Shown piece after piece: positions 17,468-26,680 of a stretch of 64,000 nt of DNA. The position numbers and the translations under genes were made by a program. The DNA comes from Thermosynechococcaceae cyanobacterium MS004. GTDB taxonomy: Bacteria > Cyanobacteriota > Cyanobacteriia > Thermosynechococcales > Thermosynechococcaceae. The notes below the pieces were generated by a model. It was not told the origin of the DNA, ran no database searches, and was given only the letters and a program-made list of their open reading frames with translations. The stretch spans positions 32,001-96,000 of the forward strand of contig JAKRSB010000113.1 of assembly GCA_022402525.1 (NCBI GenBank), in the 5' to 3' direction. Position 1 is the first letter of the stretch. Each line of letters begins with the position of its first letter.

Positions 17468-18289
17468 GTCTAAAGAGAGGGCTGGGATGGCATCTATATC
17501 GGTCAGAGTGTGAGCCAGGGTAATATCCGCAGTCTCTGGTGCAGTGCGATCGCAGGGCGTCACAAAGGCACAGTTTCGGTGCGCAGAAAAGCAGTGTCCG
17601 GCGGTCAGTGGTACTTGGGGGAGGGGCTGTTGCTCAGCCTCTAGGGCCTGGAGCCACACTTGCAGTTGGGACAACATCGACTCAAGGGCGGCGCGGGTTT
17701 GCTCGTGCAGTTGAGTACTGTAGGGGAACCGAATCCAGTGGCTACCTGTGGCGGAAGGCTCTGCAAACCAGTAGGTCATGGCAAGCTGTTCTGGCAGATA
17801 GCCTGAGGTTTCCACCAAAATAAACGGATAGAGTCGAGTTTGCCAATGATGCTGGAGCTTTTGGGCATTGGGCGGGCGACGGTAGGTTTTCCAGTCTAGG
17901 ATCTGTGCCTGATCTGTGCCCTGAATCAGTAGGTCATAGATCGCGGTCAGCGCTATTCCGTTTGGCCAATCTCCATTCAACCAGGTAACGGTGCGCTGAT
18001 GCTCACTCTGGCGCAGGCCGGAGATCATCGGGGGCGGGGACTCGTGGAATTTATTGACCCAGGCTTCTAGAGTGGGGTTGTCTTGCAGGAGGGGCTGGAT
18101 GTCTAGCTCTAGTTCGCGCTGCTGCATTAACTGGTGGAACTGGGTGCCAAGCTCCTGCTGAGCGGACTGTTCGTCGGGCCGAGGAAGGCTCAAGGACTCT
18201 AAAAACGAATACTGGAATTTGCGAGGACAGGTACTCAGAATTTGGAGATGGCTTTGGGAAAGCTGGAGAAAAAACGGCGATCGCTCCAT
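17456..18289 (-). CDS. Stand-alone RecB-like PD-(D/E)XK nuclease with Fe-S type cysteines
   Basis: A 277-residue protein of the RecB/Cas4/AddB nuclease family. Visible elements are C21-P-R-K-F-Q-Y, G48-x3-H52, D119 in IYDLL, D132-W-K134 and QTRLYPF (150-156), which together make the metal site. C21 together with C233, C240 and C246 form the one-plus-three pattern that holds a 4Fe-4S cluster in Cas4/AddB. No Cas or Add genes are nearby, so it is probably a solitary nuclease in DNA repair; substrate unknown. Start ATG 18289. The C-terminus is inside a tandem repeat. Confidence 0.8.
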   Translation of the reverse strand: MERSPFFLQLSQSHLQILSTCPRKFQYSFLESLSLPRPDEQSAQQELGTQFHQLMQQRELELDIQPLLQDNPTLEAWVNKFHESPPPMISGLRQSEHQRTVTWLNGDWPNGIALTAIYDLLIQGTDQAQILDWKTYRRPPNAQKLQHHWQTRLYPFILVETSGYLPEQLAMTYWFAEPSATGSHWIRFPYSTQLHEQTRAALESMLSQLQVWLQALEAEQQPLPQVPLTAGHCFSAHRNCAFVTPCDRTAPETADITLAHTLTDIDAIPALSLDEVF

Positions 18290-18626
18290 AAAACTTAACA
18301 GGCTCAGGATGCGGCTTCAAGCTTTTGAAAATGGGGTTTTTGAGAAATCTACTAGGGCTAGATAGAGCTTTAGACTGGGCTAAAAATTGAGATTTGTAAG
18401 GGTTTAAAGATCTCTGAACGCAACCCTTTTAAACTAAGCCTTAATGTTAAGCGCAATCTCTAGATTTTGAATCTCTAGATTTTGAGTCTAAAGCGCTTGC
18501 CTCTTGAGTTTCTTGAGGGTGAGCAATATTTGTTTGCGAAATCCATTGGTGAAATCTCATTTGCGAAATTCTGATCTGCACTCTTGATCTGCACTCTATT
18601 GTTCTGTTCTTTCCTTCTTAAATCCT
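18290..18626. other. Divergent spacer with short duplications
   Basis: About 340 bp between the leftward nuclease gene and the rightward gene at 18627. It contains a 15-bp duplication AATCTCTAGATTTTG (18455-18484) and a GATCTGCACTCT duplication near 18580-18600. No RNA gene or terminator is visible. Confidence 0.5.
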
Positions 18627-19031
18627 ATGGCGATTGTATCCTTGCATGACTCGCTGCTGATTTTTTCTGGACTGACCTCTGTGGTAGGCATTGGGTATAC
18701 CTACGCCTCAGCGCTGAAAGACCCCACAGAGTCTGAGGCCATGCAGGAAACCTTAGTGCGGCTAACGTTTGTGTACTGGTCGGTCTTTTGCAGCGCGAGT
18801 CTGGCGGTGGGTTTAGGCGATCGCATTTTCCCCTTTTTCCCCAATGATGTCGCCTGTCGCCTCAAGCTCTTAACGCTCCTGAGCTTTATGCTGACCTTTT
18901 GCTGCCTACTGAGTTTACCGCTCCATCTTATTGAGCAGCACCAGCAAGCCAAGCGACAGCTCGCGCGACGTCAGCAAATCCAGCGGCGAGTTAGCCAACT
19001 ATCCAGCAACAGCCTGAATAAGGTCCCTTAG
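18627..19031 (+). CDS. Small integral membrane protein, unknown function
   Basis: A 134-residue protein with three likely transmembrane segments (about residues 8-28, 47-64 and 80-102) and a basic, Gln/Arg-rich C-terminal tail (EQHQQAKRQLARRQQIQRR) probably in the cytoplasm. No family recognised. Coding character is supported by HIP1 sites lying in frame and by a Rho-independent terminator 67 bp after the stop. The stop codon lies within a 23-bp duplication (CCCTTAGCGTCCCTGAA at 19025 and 19048). Confidence 0.6.
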   Translation: MAIVSLHDSLLIFSGLTSVVGIGYTYASALKDPTESEAMQETLVRLTFVYWSVFCSASLAVGLGDRIFPFFPNDVACRLKLLTLLSFMLTFCCLLSLPLHLIEQHQQAKRQLARRQQIQRRVSQLSSNSLNKVP

Positions 19032-19097
19032 CGTCCCTGAATAGCTTCCCTTAGCGTCCCTGAACGCCCCAAGACACAGGTCTAACCCGATCTCCCT

Positions 19098-19134
19098 AGC
19101 CCGATCTCCCTAGTTTGAAGGGGTCGGGCTTTTT
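19098..19134 (+). terminator. Rho-independent terminator
   Basis: Arms AGCCCGA (19098-19104) and TCGGGCT (19124-19130) are followed by TTTT. It is placed to stop transcription of the small membrane protein gene. Confidence 0.75.
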
Positions 19135-19383
19135 GGTGCAGGATGCGATCGCCTTTGGATTTCTGCTGAATTGCCCTAGCCCAAGGTGCCGTTCAGAAGG
19201 TCAGATCAAGAAAGTCGCTCAGCCAATCGTCCCCGTGATGGTTTAGGATGTCTCGGTTAGAGAGATGTATGGGTAGCGGATGATTCAGGGACTAGATTTC
19301 AGAGTCCTGCTTGTCCAGCGTCTTTCTCCACAGCACCATTAAACCCAGCTTCAGAATGCAGATGGATTGGATGTAGGCGTCCT

Positions 19384-19488
19384 GATTCAAGGGCCCCCGA
19401 TTCAACGACCCCCGATTCAACGACCCCCAACTCAAGGAGCCTCGATTTAAGAAGCTTCGATTTAAGGCGCTTCAATCCAAAGGCACTG
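19384..19488. repeat. 15-bp intergenic tandem repeat, seven copies
   Basis: Seven contiguous 15-bp units from 19384, starting GATTCAAGGGCCCCC and drifting stepwise to GATTTAAGGCGCTTC and AATCCAAAGGCACTG. It lies 60 bp upstream of the ABC operon. Divergence rises along the array, as expected from old duplications followed by mutation. Confidence 0.95.
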
Positions 19489-19548
19489 GTCAAAGACACT
19501 GGGGAATGAATGATGGTACAAAGAACGTAACAGTCAGGATCAAAGCCC

Positions 19549-20625
19549 ATGATTGATGTTGAGCATCTCGGCAAGGTATACGGCTCAACCTCTGCCATTC
19601 AGGATGTTACCTTTCAAGCCCAGCCCGGAGAAATTTTGGGGCTACTGGGGCCAAATGGAGCCGGTAAAACCACGACCATGCGTATTTTGTCGGGCTATTT
19701 GCCTGCCACTCAGGGAAATGCCTGGATCGCAGGCTATGAAGTCCACGAAAACCCAATGGCGGTGCGGCAGCGTATTGGCTACCTCCCCGAAACGCCGCCC
19801 CTCTACGCTGATATGACCGTGGAAAACTATCTCAACTTTGTGGTGAAGATTAAGGGCATTCCCGCCGGCGATCGCGCGGCAAAAGTTGAGTCCGCCCTTG
19901 AGCGCTGTTCTCTCCAAGAAAAGCGTAAGGTTCATATTCGCAAGCTCTCAAAGGGCTTTCGACAGCGGGTAGGCATTGCCCAAGCGATTGTTCACGACCC
20001 GCCCGCTATTATTTTGGATGAGCCAACAGTAGGCCTAGATCCCCGTCAGGTCATCGAAGTGCGTAACCTGATTAAAAATCTGGCGGGACAGACCACCGTT
20101 ATTCTCTCCACCCACATCCTGCCCGAAGTCAGTATGACCTGCGATCGCGTGGCGATTATTAACAAAGGCCGCATGGTTAGCTCTGGAACCCTGGACGACC
20201 TCATGCGTCAATTGGCAGGCGGGACGCGCTACGAACTCGAAGTAGAAGGCGATCGCAGCACCATTGCCGAACAGCTTCAGCGTGTTGAAGGACTCTCCAG
20301 CCTCGACTGGCTAGCCCCCGAAGACTTGCCAGCCCAACACCATAAGCTGCGGGTCAGTACAGAGACCAACCAAAACTTCGGAAAACAGCTTTCCACCGCC
20401 CTCGTCAACGCAAACCTAGGACTATATGAACTACGGCGCGTAGGCGCGAGCCTAGAGGATGTTTTCCTACAGCTCACCACCGAAGAACTCACCCCTGAAA
20501 ATCCAGGAGCAGAGACTTCTGGGTTGCCATCCGAATCGAGCGGTGAAGAAGCAAGCAGGGTAGAGGCCATGAATTTACCGCCAGCGATTGAGCCAGACGG
20601 ACCGTCGAAGGAGATCAAGTCATGA
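19549..20625 (+). CDS. ABC transporter ATPase, GldA/CcmA-like
   Basis: First gene of a three-gene ABC operon. The nucleotide-binding domain shows Walker A GPNGAGKTT (about residues 34-42), a modified signature LSKGFRQRVG, Walker B AIILDEPTVGLDP and the switch histidine in ILSTHILPE. After residue 230 is the extended C-terminal region typical of exporter-type ATPases for ABC-2 permeases, ending in a Ser/Glu/Pro-rich tail. It energises export through the permease encoded next (4-bp overlap ATGA). The substrate is unknown; homologous Bacteroidetes genes (gldA, gldF, gldG) are required for gliding. Confidence 0.88.
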   Translation: MIDVEHLGKVYGSTSAIQDVTFQAQPGEILGLLGPNGAGKTTTMRILSGYLPATQGNAWIAGYEVHENPMAVRQRIGYLPETPPLYADMTVENYLNFVVKIKGIPAGDRAAKVESALERCSLQEKRKVHIRKLSKGFRQRVGIAQAIVHDPPAIILDEPTVGLDPRQVIEVRNLIKNLAGQTTVILSTHILPEVSMTCDRVAIINKGRMVSSGTLDDLMRQLAGGTRYELEVEGDRSTIAEQLQRVEGLSSLDWLAPEDLPAQHHKLRVSTETNQNFGKQLSTALVNANLGLYELRRVGASLEDVFLQLTTEELTPENPGAETSGLPSESSGEEASRVEAMNLPPAIEPDGPSKEIKS

Positions 20626-21431
20626 CTGCACTGACAACCGTTTTGACCAACATTGACGCAATTTTCCGCAAAGAACTGCAAAGCTACTTTAAGTCGCCTC
20701 TATATTTCGTGATTGCCGGATTTTTCTGGGTGTTGACCGCCTTATTTTTACTCTTGATTGCGCAAAATATTATTGAACAGGCCGGACAGATGGACGCAGG
20801 TCGTCAGCTTGGCCAGAGCGGTAGCCCCGTGGATGTGCCCAATCTGGTTTTGCAGAACTTTTTGTCAGTGATGGGGTCTATCTTGCTGTTCGTGCTGCCA
20901 GTCCTCTCCATGAACCTCTACACCGAGGAGCGGAAGCGCGGCACCCTGGAACTCCTGGCCACCTCTCCTATTACCAACTGGTCTGTAGCCCTAGGGAAGC
21001 TCTTTGCCGTCGTCACCTTTGTGATTACCCTGATTTTTCCGGTGGCCTTGCTGGAGCTGTATTTGCTCAGTACAGCTAAGCCTGCCCTGCCGCTACAGAT
21101 TTTTTGGGTCGGTCACTTAGGGCTTGTGCTGCTCGCCGCAGCGGTCCTTTCCATTGGCATGTTTATTTCATCCCTGACCGATAGCGCCATTATGGCGGCC
21201 TTTTTAACCTTTGTAGTTGTGCTGCTGTTGTGGATTGTCAATGCCTTAGGACAGGCACTCGGCGGGGTACTAGGGGATGCGCTCAACCAGCTTTCTTTGC
21301 TGAAGCACTATTCAACCCTGAGTCAAGGCGTGTTGGATACGCCTAGCTTGGCGCTCTTTTTGAGCTACATCTTTTTGGGACTTTTTTTGACGGCTCAGTC
21401 GATTGATTTATTCCGCCTACAGCAGTCTTAG
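20622..21431 (+). CDS. ABC-2 type permease, GldF-like
   Basis: A 269-residue integral membrane protein with six predicted helices; the conserved segment ELQSYFKSPLYFVI at the N-terminus and YTEERKRGTLELLATSPI (an ABC-2 cytoplasmic loop that contacts the ATPase) are clear. Its start overlaps the stop of the ATPase gene by 4 bp, so they are translationally coupled. With the GldG-like protein downstream it makes an exporter of unknown substrate. Confidence 0.88.
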   Translation: MTALTTVLTNIDAIFRKELQSYFKSPLYFVIAGFFWVLTALFLLLIAQNIIEQAGQMDAGRQLGQSGSPVDVPNLVLQNFLSVMGSILLFVLPVLSMNLYTEERKRGTLELLATSPITNWSVALGKLFAVVTFVITLIFPVALLELYLLSTAKPALPLQIFWVGHLGLVLLAAAVLSIGMFISSLTDSAIMAAFLTFVVVLLLWIVNALGQALGGVLGDALNQLSLLKHYSTLSQGVLDTPSLALFLSYIFLGLFLTAQSIDLFRLQQS

Positions 21432-21473
21432 ATATCCAGTCTTAGGATATTCAGTTTTAGATATCCAGTCTTA
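21431..21473 (+). repeat. 14/15-bp tandem repeat in an operon spacer
   Basis: Three copies of GATATCCAGTCTTAG-like units (21431, 21446, 21460) immediately after the permease stop. Confidence 0.85.
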
Positions 21474-21523
21474 ACCCTTACTTCACACTTACCAGGCCAA
21501 GAAAACAGGAATAGGAAGTTCGC

Positions 21524-23107
21524 GTGAAACGTGTTTTGCCAAGTTTGCATCTGAATCCCCAGCTCATCAACTTTTTGTTCTGGGTCGGCTTGGGCCTGAC
21601 GATCGCTGGACTGAGTGCTGGCGTCGTGGCGGGTAGCGCCTCGCTCATTGCGGTGAGCTTGGTGGTGGTAGGGCTTTTAGTGGTCGTGGTCTGGCTGGTC
21701 TTGCGCTGGCTCAATGCGCCCGTCGAGGGGGCATCCTGGTGGCGGCAACGGTCTGTGCAGGTGAGTTCTAATGCACTCCTGACCACCTTGGCGGTAGTGG
21801 TAATTTTGGGGGGCATTAATTTTCTGGTAGTGCGGATGCCCAACCAGATTGACTTTACAGAAAACCAGGCCTTTTCTCTGGCTCCTCAAACAAAGCAGTT
21901 GGTAGCGTCCCTCCAACAGCCCGTGAAGGTGATGGTGTTCAATAGTCAGACTGACCCCCAAGTCGCGCAACAGCGATCGCTCTTGGAACAATACCGCCAA
22001 CAAAATGGCGCGCGCTTCAGTTTTGAATTTATTGACCCCAACGCCCAGCCGGGACTGGCGCAAAAGTATAAGATTCGCACCCTGGGCGAAACGATTCTCG
22101 AAACGGGTGATCGTACCAAAACCCTAGAAGGTGCCCTCACAGAACCCAACCTCACGCCCGCACTGGCGTCTTTAATCCGCGATCGCAAGCTCAATGCCTA
22201 CGTGGTGCAGGGGCATGGAGAAGCACCCATCAACGGGGGACAGGGCAACCTCGATGACGCGGTCGCCGAGCTAAAAAAGCGCGACTTTAACGTGACGGTG
22301 CTGAATCTTCTTACCCAGAAGCAGATCCCAGAAGATGCCAATGTGTTGATTATTCCTGGGCCAAAGCGAGCATTCCTAGAGCCGGAAGTTAAGCTGCTAG
22401 AAACCTATCTCAGCCAAGGGAAAAGTCTGCTATTGATGCTAGACCCCGGCATTGAAGCAGGGCTAGAGAATCTCTTAAAAAGCTGGGGAGTCATCCTCGA
22501 TAAGCGCATTGTGGTGGACGCCTCCGGGTCTGGCCAGTTGATGGGGCTAGGGCCAGCCATTCCCCTCGTCACCACCTACGGCGATCATCCCATTACCAAA
22601 GACTTCACTCAAGGGCCCTCCTTCTATCCCTTAGTGCAGGCCATTACGGTCACGCCCCCCTCTGCAGACTATCAATCCACTGACCTCTTGCTCACAGGCC
22701 CCCAAAGCTGGGCAGAGGGCGACCCCAACCAAGAAGAGCTTCAGTTCAATGCAGAGCGCGATCGCCAAGGGCCGCTCTCTGTTGGGGTTGCCATCACCCA
22801 AAAGCTAAAGGCCACCGCCACCTCTACTGAAGCCAGCCCCATTGCAAAGCTGGTGGTAATTGGCGACTCAGATTTCGCCACCACGGGTCCCTTTAGCAAA
22901 GGGCTGAATGGGGATGTATTTTTGAATGCTGTGACCTGGCTAGGCAGCAGCCAAGATGACGCAAGCTTGTCTATTCGTCCTAAAGAGCAGAAAGATCGTC
23001 GTCTAGAGCTAAGCGTCACAAACTGGCGAGTGCTGGTACTATTCGGCTTGTTCTTGCCCCTGGGAGCCTTTGGCACAGCCACGCTCCTTTGGTGGAAGCG
23101 TCGATAG
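21524..23107 (+). CDS. GldG-family ABC transporter auxiliary protein
   Basis: A 527-residue protein with two or three N-terminal transmembrane helices (residues about 10-70 and 82-105), a large extracytoplasmic domain with the family motif DFTENQAFSLAPQTKQLV and a VQGHGEAPI segment, and one C-terminal helix before a WKRR tail. This is the GldG/ABC-auxiliary architecture. It starts at GTG 21524 after AGGAAG, 92 bp behind the permease. The complex is likely to function in surface export or motility, by analogy with GldFG only; many non-gliding bacteria also have it. Confidence 0.88.
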   Translation: MKRVLPSLHLNPQLINFLFWVGLGLTIAGLSAGVVAGSASLIAVSLVVVGLLVVVVWLVLRWLNAPVEGASWWRQRSVQVSSNALLTTLAVVVILGGINFLVVRMPNQIDFTENQAFSLAPQTKQLVASLQQPVKVMVFNSQTDPQVAQQRSLLEQYRQQNGARFSFEFIDPNAQPGLAQKYKIRTLGETILETGDRTKTLEGALTEPNLTPALASLIRDRKLNAYVVQGHGEAPINGGQGNLDDAVAELKKRDFNVTVLNLLTQKQIPEDANVLIIPGPKRAFLEPEVKLLETYLSQGKSLLLMLDPGIEAGLENLLKSWGVILDKRIVVDASGSGQLMGLGPAIPLVTTYGDHPITKDFTQGPSFYPLVQAITVTPPSADYQSTDLLLTGPQSWAEGDPNQEELQFNAERDRQGPLSVGVAITQKLKATATSTEASPIAKLVVIGDSDFATTGPFSKGLNGDVFLNAVTWLGSSQDDASLSIRPKEQKDRRLELSVTNWRVLVLFGLFLPLGAFGTATLLWWKRR

Positions 23108-23499
23108 GAGCGGCCAGCTTTTCTAGCGCTAGGCAGCAAATTGTCAGAAATGGGGCGGACAAAAAAAGTGCGGCTATTTCGCCAAAAACGTTTCACAAAA
23201 CCGAACCGAGTCCTAGGGCGCGATTCGATACATTGTCGACACATTGCTATTTCTTCTAGACTCTTCGCCCGCTTTAGGATGCAGAGCTTGGCGTTGAGGG
23301 GGGAGAGCCCCTAAAGCGATCGCGATGATAGGTTCCATTCTTGAAGTCTAGGCATTTTGAGTTCTAGGCACTTCAAGAGAACCGCAACAGAGGGTGCCAT
23401 CTGACATTGCGCTATCTTAAGAGACAGATAAGAGACAGATCTGCTGCATCTGCGCTATTTTTCTAACCTATTTTGACTTTGCCTCAAGGAGCCTGGGTC
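23108..23499. other. Spacer before the DnaJ gene
   Basis: A 392-bp non-coding region. It contains loose duplications (GTCTAGGCATTTTGA / TTCTAGGCACTTCAA at 23346-23376, and GAGACAGAT twice near 23421-23439). No terminator with a U-tract was found after the GldG-like gene. Confidence 0.4.
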
Positions 23500-24474
23500 A
23501 TGCCAGCCGCTGATTATAAAGACTATTACAAAATTCTAGGTATTGATAAAAAGGCAAGCGAGTCTGAGATCAAAAAAGCCTTTCGCAAATTGGCGCGTCA
23601 GTATCACCCCGACCTGAATCCTGGCGATCGCGTTGCAGAGGCAAAGTTCAAGGAAATTAATGAAGCCTATGAGGTACTGTCCGACCTCGATAAGCGCAAA
23701 AAATACGATCAGTTTGGCCAGTACTGGCAGCAGATGGACGGTGGATTTCCAGGAGGTGCAGGTGGCCCTGGGGTTGACTTCGGTCAGTACGGCAGTTTTG
23801 AAGACTTTATTAATCAGCTCTTGGGCCGCTTTGGCGGGGGTGCTAGTTCCGGCGGCTACAGCACCACCAATCCGATGGGCGGGTTTGGCGGATTCCAAGA
23901 TTTTGGCGGATTTGGTAGCCCTGGTGGATCTGCCAGCAACGTTCCGGTGGATGCGGAGGCTGACCTTGCCCTAACCTTCAAAGAAGCGCTCCAAGGAACA
24001 GAAAAGCGCCTGAATTTAAGCACTCAAGAAACGATTTCGGTCAAAATTCCAGCGGGAGCCAAGCCCGGAAGTCGGATTCGGGTGCGCGGGAAGGGGAACG
24101 TGAACCCCATGAGCCAGTCGCGGGGCGATCTATACCTGCGGGTCAAGCTTCAGCCCCATTCGTTTTTTAAGTTTGAGGGGGATCAGCTCGTCTGCGAACT
24201 GCCCATTGCGCCGGATGAAGCCGTCTTGGGTGCAAAAATAGAGGTGCCCATTCCGGACGGGACGGTACAGGTCAGTATTCCAGCGGGGGTAAAGTCGGGG
24301 CAGTCTCTCCGGCTGCGTGGGAAGGGCTGGCCGATGAAGGGCGGTAAGGGCGACCTGCTTGTAAAGATTCAGATTGTGCCGCCTAAGGAACTGAGCCAGA
24401 TTGAGCGGGACTGCTACGAAAAAATAGCGGCGAACCGCAGCTTTAATCCGCGATCGCATCTGGCTGAGCTATAG
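23500..24474 (+). CDS. DnaJ-type co-chaperone without zinc finger (CbpA-like)
   Basis: A 324-residue J-protein that stimulates an Hsp70 (DnaK). The J domain occupies residues 5-70 with the HPD motif (QYHPDLNPGD), followed by a Gly/Phe-rich region (about 80-145) and two C-terminal beta-sandwich substrate domains (DLALTFKEALQGTEKRL onward). The CxxCxGxG zinc finger is absent, which makes it a type II protein. The start is ATG 23500, with AAGGAG 8 nt before it; an in-frame TTG at 23473 is less likely. Cyanobacteria carry several such DnaJ copies, so no specific gene name is given. Confidence 0.92.
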   Translation: MPAADYKDYYKILGIDKKASESEIKKAFRKLARQYHPDLNPGDRVAEAKFKEINEAYEVLSDLDKRKKYDQFGQYWQQMDGGFPGGAGGPGVDFGQYGSFEDFINQLLGRFGGGASSGGYSTTNPMGGFGGFQDFGGFGSPGGSASNVPVDAEADLALTFKEALQGTEKRLNLSTQETISVKIPAGAKPGSRIRVRGKGNVNPMSQSRGDLYLRVKLQPHSFFKFEGDQLVCELPIAPDEAVLGAKIEVPIPDGTVQVSIPAGVKSGQSLRLRGKGWPMKGGKGDLLVKIQIVPPKELSQIERDCYEKIAANRSFNPRSHLAEL

Positions 24475-24582
24475 AGCTGAGTTTTAGAAATTCACCTCAC
24501 ATGCGAGAATCCTGGTGATTTTTGCGATGGAGATGCTAAACAGACAAGATGTTGAATGGACAAGCTAAAGTATTGACAAGTC

Positions 24583-24638
24583 AATCCATTCAAATGAATC
24601 CATTCAAGTCAATCCATTTAAATTAACCCATTCACGTA
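24583..24638 (+). repeat. 14-bp tandem repeat upstream of ssb
   Basis: Four copies of AATCCATTCAA-type units spaced exactly 14 bp (24583, 24597, 24611, 24625), ending 28 bp before the ssb start. They would lie in the ssb leader or promoter. Confidence 0.9.
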
Positions 24639-24665
24639 AACGCAAAAGCACCGAAGGAATCCACT

Positions 24666-25157
24666 ATGAATAGCTGTGTATTGATGGCCGAGGTTGTCAA
24701 CGCGCCTGAACTGCGCTATCTCCAAGATGGGCAGACTGCGATCGCAGAACTGACGGTGCAGTTTCCGGCCTTGCGTGCTGAAGACCCCATGGAAACGCTG
24801 AAGGTTGTGGGGTGGGGGAACCTTGCCCAGCAAATTCAAGAACAGTTTCAGCCCGGCGATCAAATTATCGTTGAGGGCCGCCTCAACATGATCCTCGTGG
24901 ATCGCCCCGAAGGCTTTAAGGAAAAGCGCGCCGAACTGACCGCAGGCCGCGTCCATCGCGTCCAGGCCGACCTCAATGCCCCCAGTATTGCCGCAGCTCC
25001 CCCATCCAGACCAGCAGCAACACCCAGCGCTCCCGCAGCACCCAGCGCTCCTGTGGCACCCGCACCCGCTAGGGCCTCTGCCCCAGTACCTTCAAAGCCA
25101 GCTCAGCCTGCTCCAGTCGAGTATTCTGAGCCAAACTACGACGACATTCCGTTTTAA
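24666..25157 (+). CDS. ssb: Single-stranded DNA-binding protein
   Basis: An OB-fold protein that coats single-stranded DNA in replication and repair. Residues 1-105 form the OB domain (MNSCVLMAEVVNAPELRYL, then VVGWGNLAQQIQEQFQPGDQIIVEGRL); residues 115-150 are an Ala/Pro-rich linker of near-repeats; the acidic tip DDIPF at the end binds SSB-interacting proteins. The start is ATG 24666 with AAGGA upstream. It faces purD across a 221-bp convergent spacer in which I see no terminator. Confidence 0.93.
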   Translation: MNSCVLMAEVVNAPELRYLQDGQTAIAELTVQFPALRAEDPMETLKVVGWGNLAQQIQEQFQPGDQIIVEGRLNMILVDRPEGFKEKRAELTAGRVHRVQADLNAPSIAAAPPSRPAATPSAPAAPSAPVAPAPARASAPVPSKPAQPAPVEYSEPNYDDIPF

Positions 25158-25378
25158 GCGCTCACTCCTTAGCCCACAGCGCATTAATTTGTAGTGCGGT
25201 ATGGGGATTGGTTTTTGATGTCATCGGCGATCGCCTCAGAAGTACCCGCATCAACGGAGGGGAGATTGGCATCTAGACGAACCATGACCAAACTGCTCCA
25301 GAACACTATTTTGAGTATAGCGAAGGCGGTTTTGCACCATTTTCTAGGGAATATCCACCCCTCAATCTATGGGAGAAG

Positions 25379-26680
25379 CTATGGGATAGAGCCTGGAGTC
25401 TGGGTGCGGACACGGTAGCCAATATCCTGCCGCCAATAGCAGTCTTGAAAATGGATCGCTGCGATCGCAGCATAGGCTTGGGCAAAGGCTTGGTCAAAAT
25501 TGAGTCCCAATCCATTGACCGCAAGGACTCTCCCCCCATCGGTTAAAATCTGACCATCCTGAAAGCGGGTTCCGGCATGAAAAACCGTAGCGGCTGCGGA
25601 GCTTCCCCCCAGCGTTTCAAGTCCTGTAATGGGATAGCCCTTCTCGTAGTCTCCGGGATAGCCCCCCGCCGCCATGACGACGCAGGCCGATACGCCAGTT
25701 TTCCAGGCAATAGGGCCAACGGTCTTGAGGGTTTGGGTGGCGCAGGCGATCGCCAACTGTTCGAGGGGCGTCTCTAAGAGCGGCAGAATAGCCTGGGTTT
25801 CTGGATCACCGAAGCGACAGTTAAATTCAATGACCTTGGGATCTCCCGCTGGGGTAATCATGAGTCCGGCGTACAGCACCCCGCGATAGTCGATCTGCCG
25901 CGATCGCAATTCAGCCAAGACCGGCTCCAGAATTTCCGTCTGAATGCGATCCATGAGCGCCTCAGTAACCAACGGGACTGGCGCATAGACACCCATCCCA
26001 CCCGTATTTGGCCCCGTATCACCCTCTCCGATGCGCTTATGGTCTTGGGCTGGCAGCAACGGGCGCAGCGTAATGCCGTCGGTGAGCGCTAGAACGGAAA
26101 CTTCCTGTCCAACCAAGCAATCTTCAATTAAGACCTGAGCACCCGCTAAACCAAACTTACCGCTAAACACATCGGTGATGGCCGCGATCGCCTCCTCTAT
26201 CGTTTCGGCAACAGTCACGCCTTTGCCAGCGGCCAGTCCATCCGCTTTAATCACAATGGGTGCGCCCTGGTCTTTTACATAGGCCACGGCTAGGGCAGTG
26301 TCTGTAAAGGACTGGGCCTTTGCTGTCGGCACCGCCGCTGCCTCCATGAGTTCCTTGGCCCAGGTTTTGCTCGACTCTATTTGAGCCCCAGCCTGGGTGG
26401 GGCCAAAGACCAGAAGACCTTTTGCCGTCAGCACATCGGTAATACCTAGCGCCAGGGGCACTTCTGGCCCCACCACGACAAGATTGACCTGTTTGGCCTG
26501 AGCAAATTCAGCAATGCCCACAAAATCTTCAGGACTCAAGGCAATATTTTGGCAGCGCTCTAGGGTGGCTGTCCCACCATTCCCCGGAATGCAGTACACC
26601 TGATCCACCCCAGGAGATTGAGTAAATTTCCAGGCTAGGGCATGTTCTCGACCCCCATTGCCAACGACAATTATCCGCAC
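25379..26680 (-). CDS. purD: Phosphoribosylamine-glycine ligase PurD
   Basis: Makes glycinamide ribonucleotide from phosphoribosylamine, glycine and ATP, the second step of purine synthesis. The chain shows the N-domain motif VVGNGGREHALAW, ATP-grasp elements (IVIKADGLAAGKGVTV), the PurD signature RFGDPETQ, and the C-terminal domain. The start is taken as GTG 26680 (GAGG 5 nt upstream), giving the usual family N-terminus; an in-frame TTG at 26695 would add five residues. Length is 433. A 13-bp duplication (TTTATGTTTTGAC at 26697 and 26710) lies directly upstream. Confidence 0.96.
   Translation of the reverse strand: MRIIVVGNGGREHALAWKFTQSPGVDQVYCIPGNGGTATLERCQNIALSPEDFVGIAEFAQAKQVNLVVVGPEVPLALGITDVLTAKGLLVFGPTQAGAQIESSKTWAKELMEAAAVPTAKAQSFTDTALAVAYVKDQGAPIVIKADGLAAGKGVTVAETIEEAIAAITDVFSGKFGLAGAQVLIEDCLVGQEVSVLALTDGITLRPLLPAQDHKRIGEGDTGPNTGGMGVYAPVPLVTEALMDRIQTEILEPVLAELRSRQIDYRGVLYAGLMITPAGDPKVIEFNCRFGDPETQAILPLLETPLEQLAIACATQTLKTVGPIAWKTGVSACVVMAAGGYPGDYEKGYPITGLETLGGSSAAATVFHAGTRFQDGQILTDGGRVLAVNGLGLNFDQAFAQAYAAIAAIHFQDCYWRQDIGYRVRTQTPGSIP

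Noticed and set aside
19299-19598. A 99-codon minus-strand frame with VVESG repeats upstream of the ABC operon
   Set aside because: It exists because the 15-bp intergenic repeat keeps a frame open; it overlaps the ABC ATPase start and has no family features.
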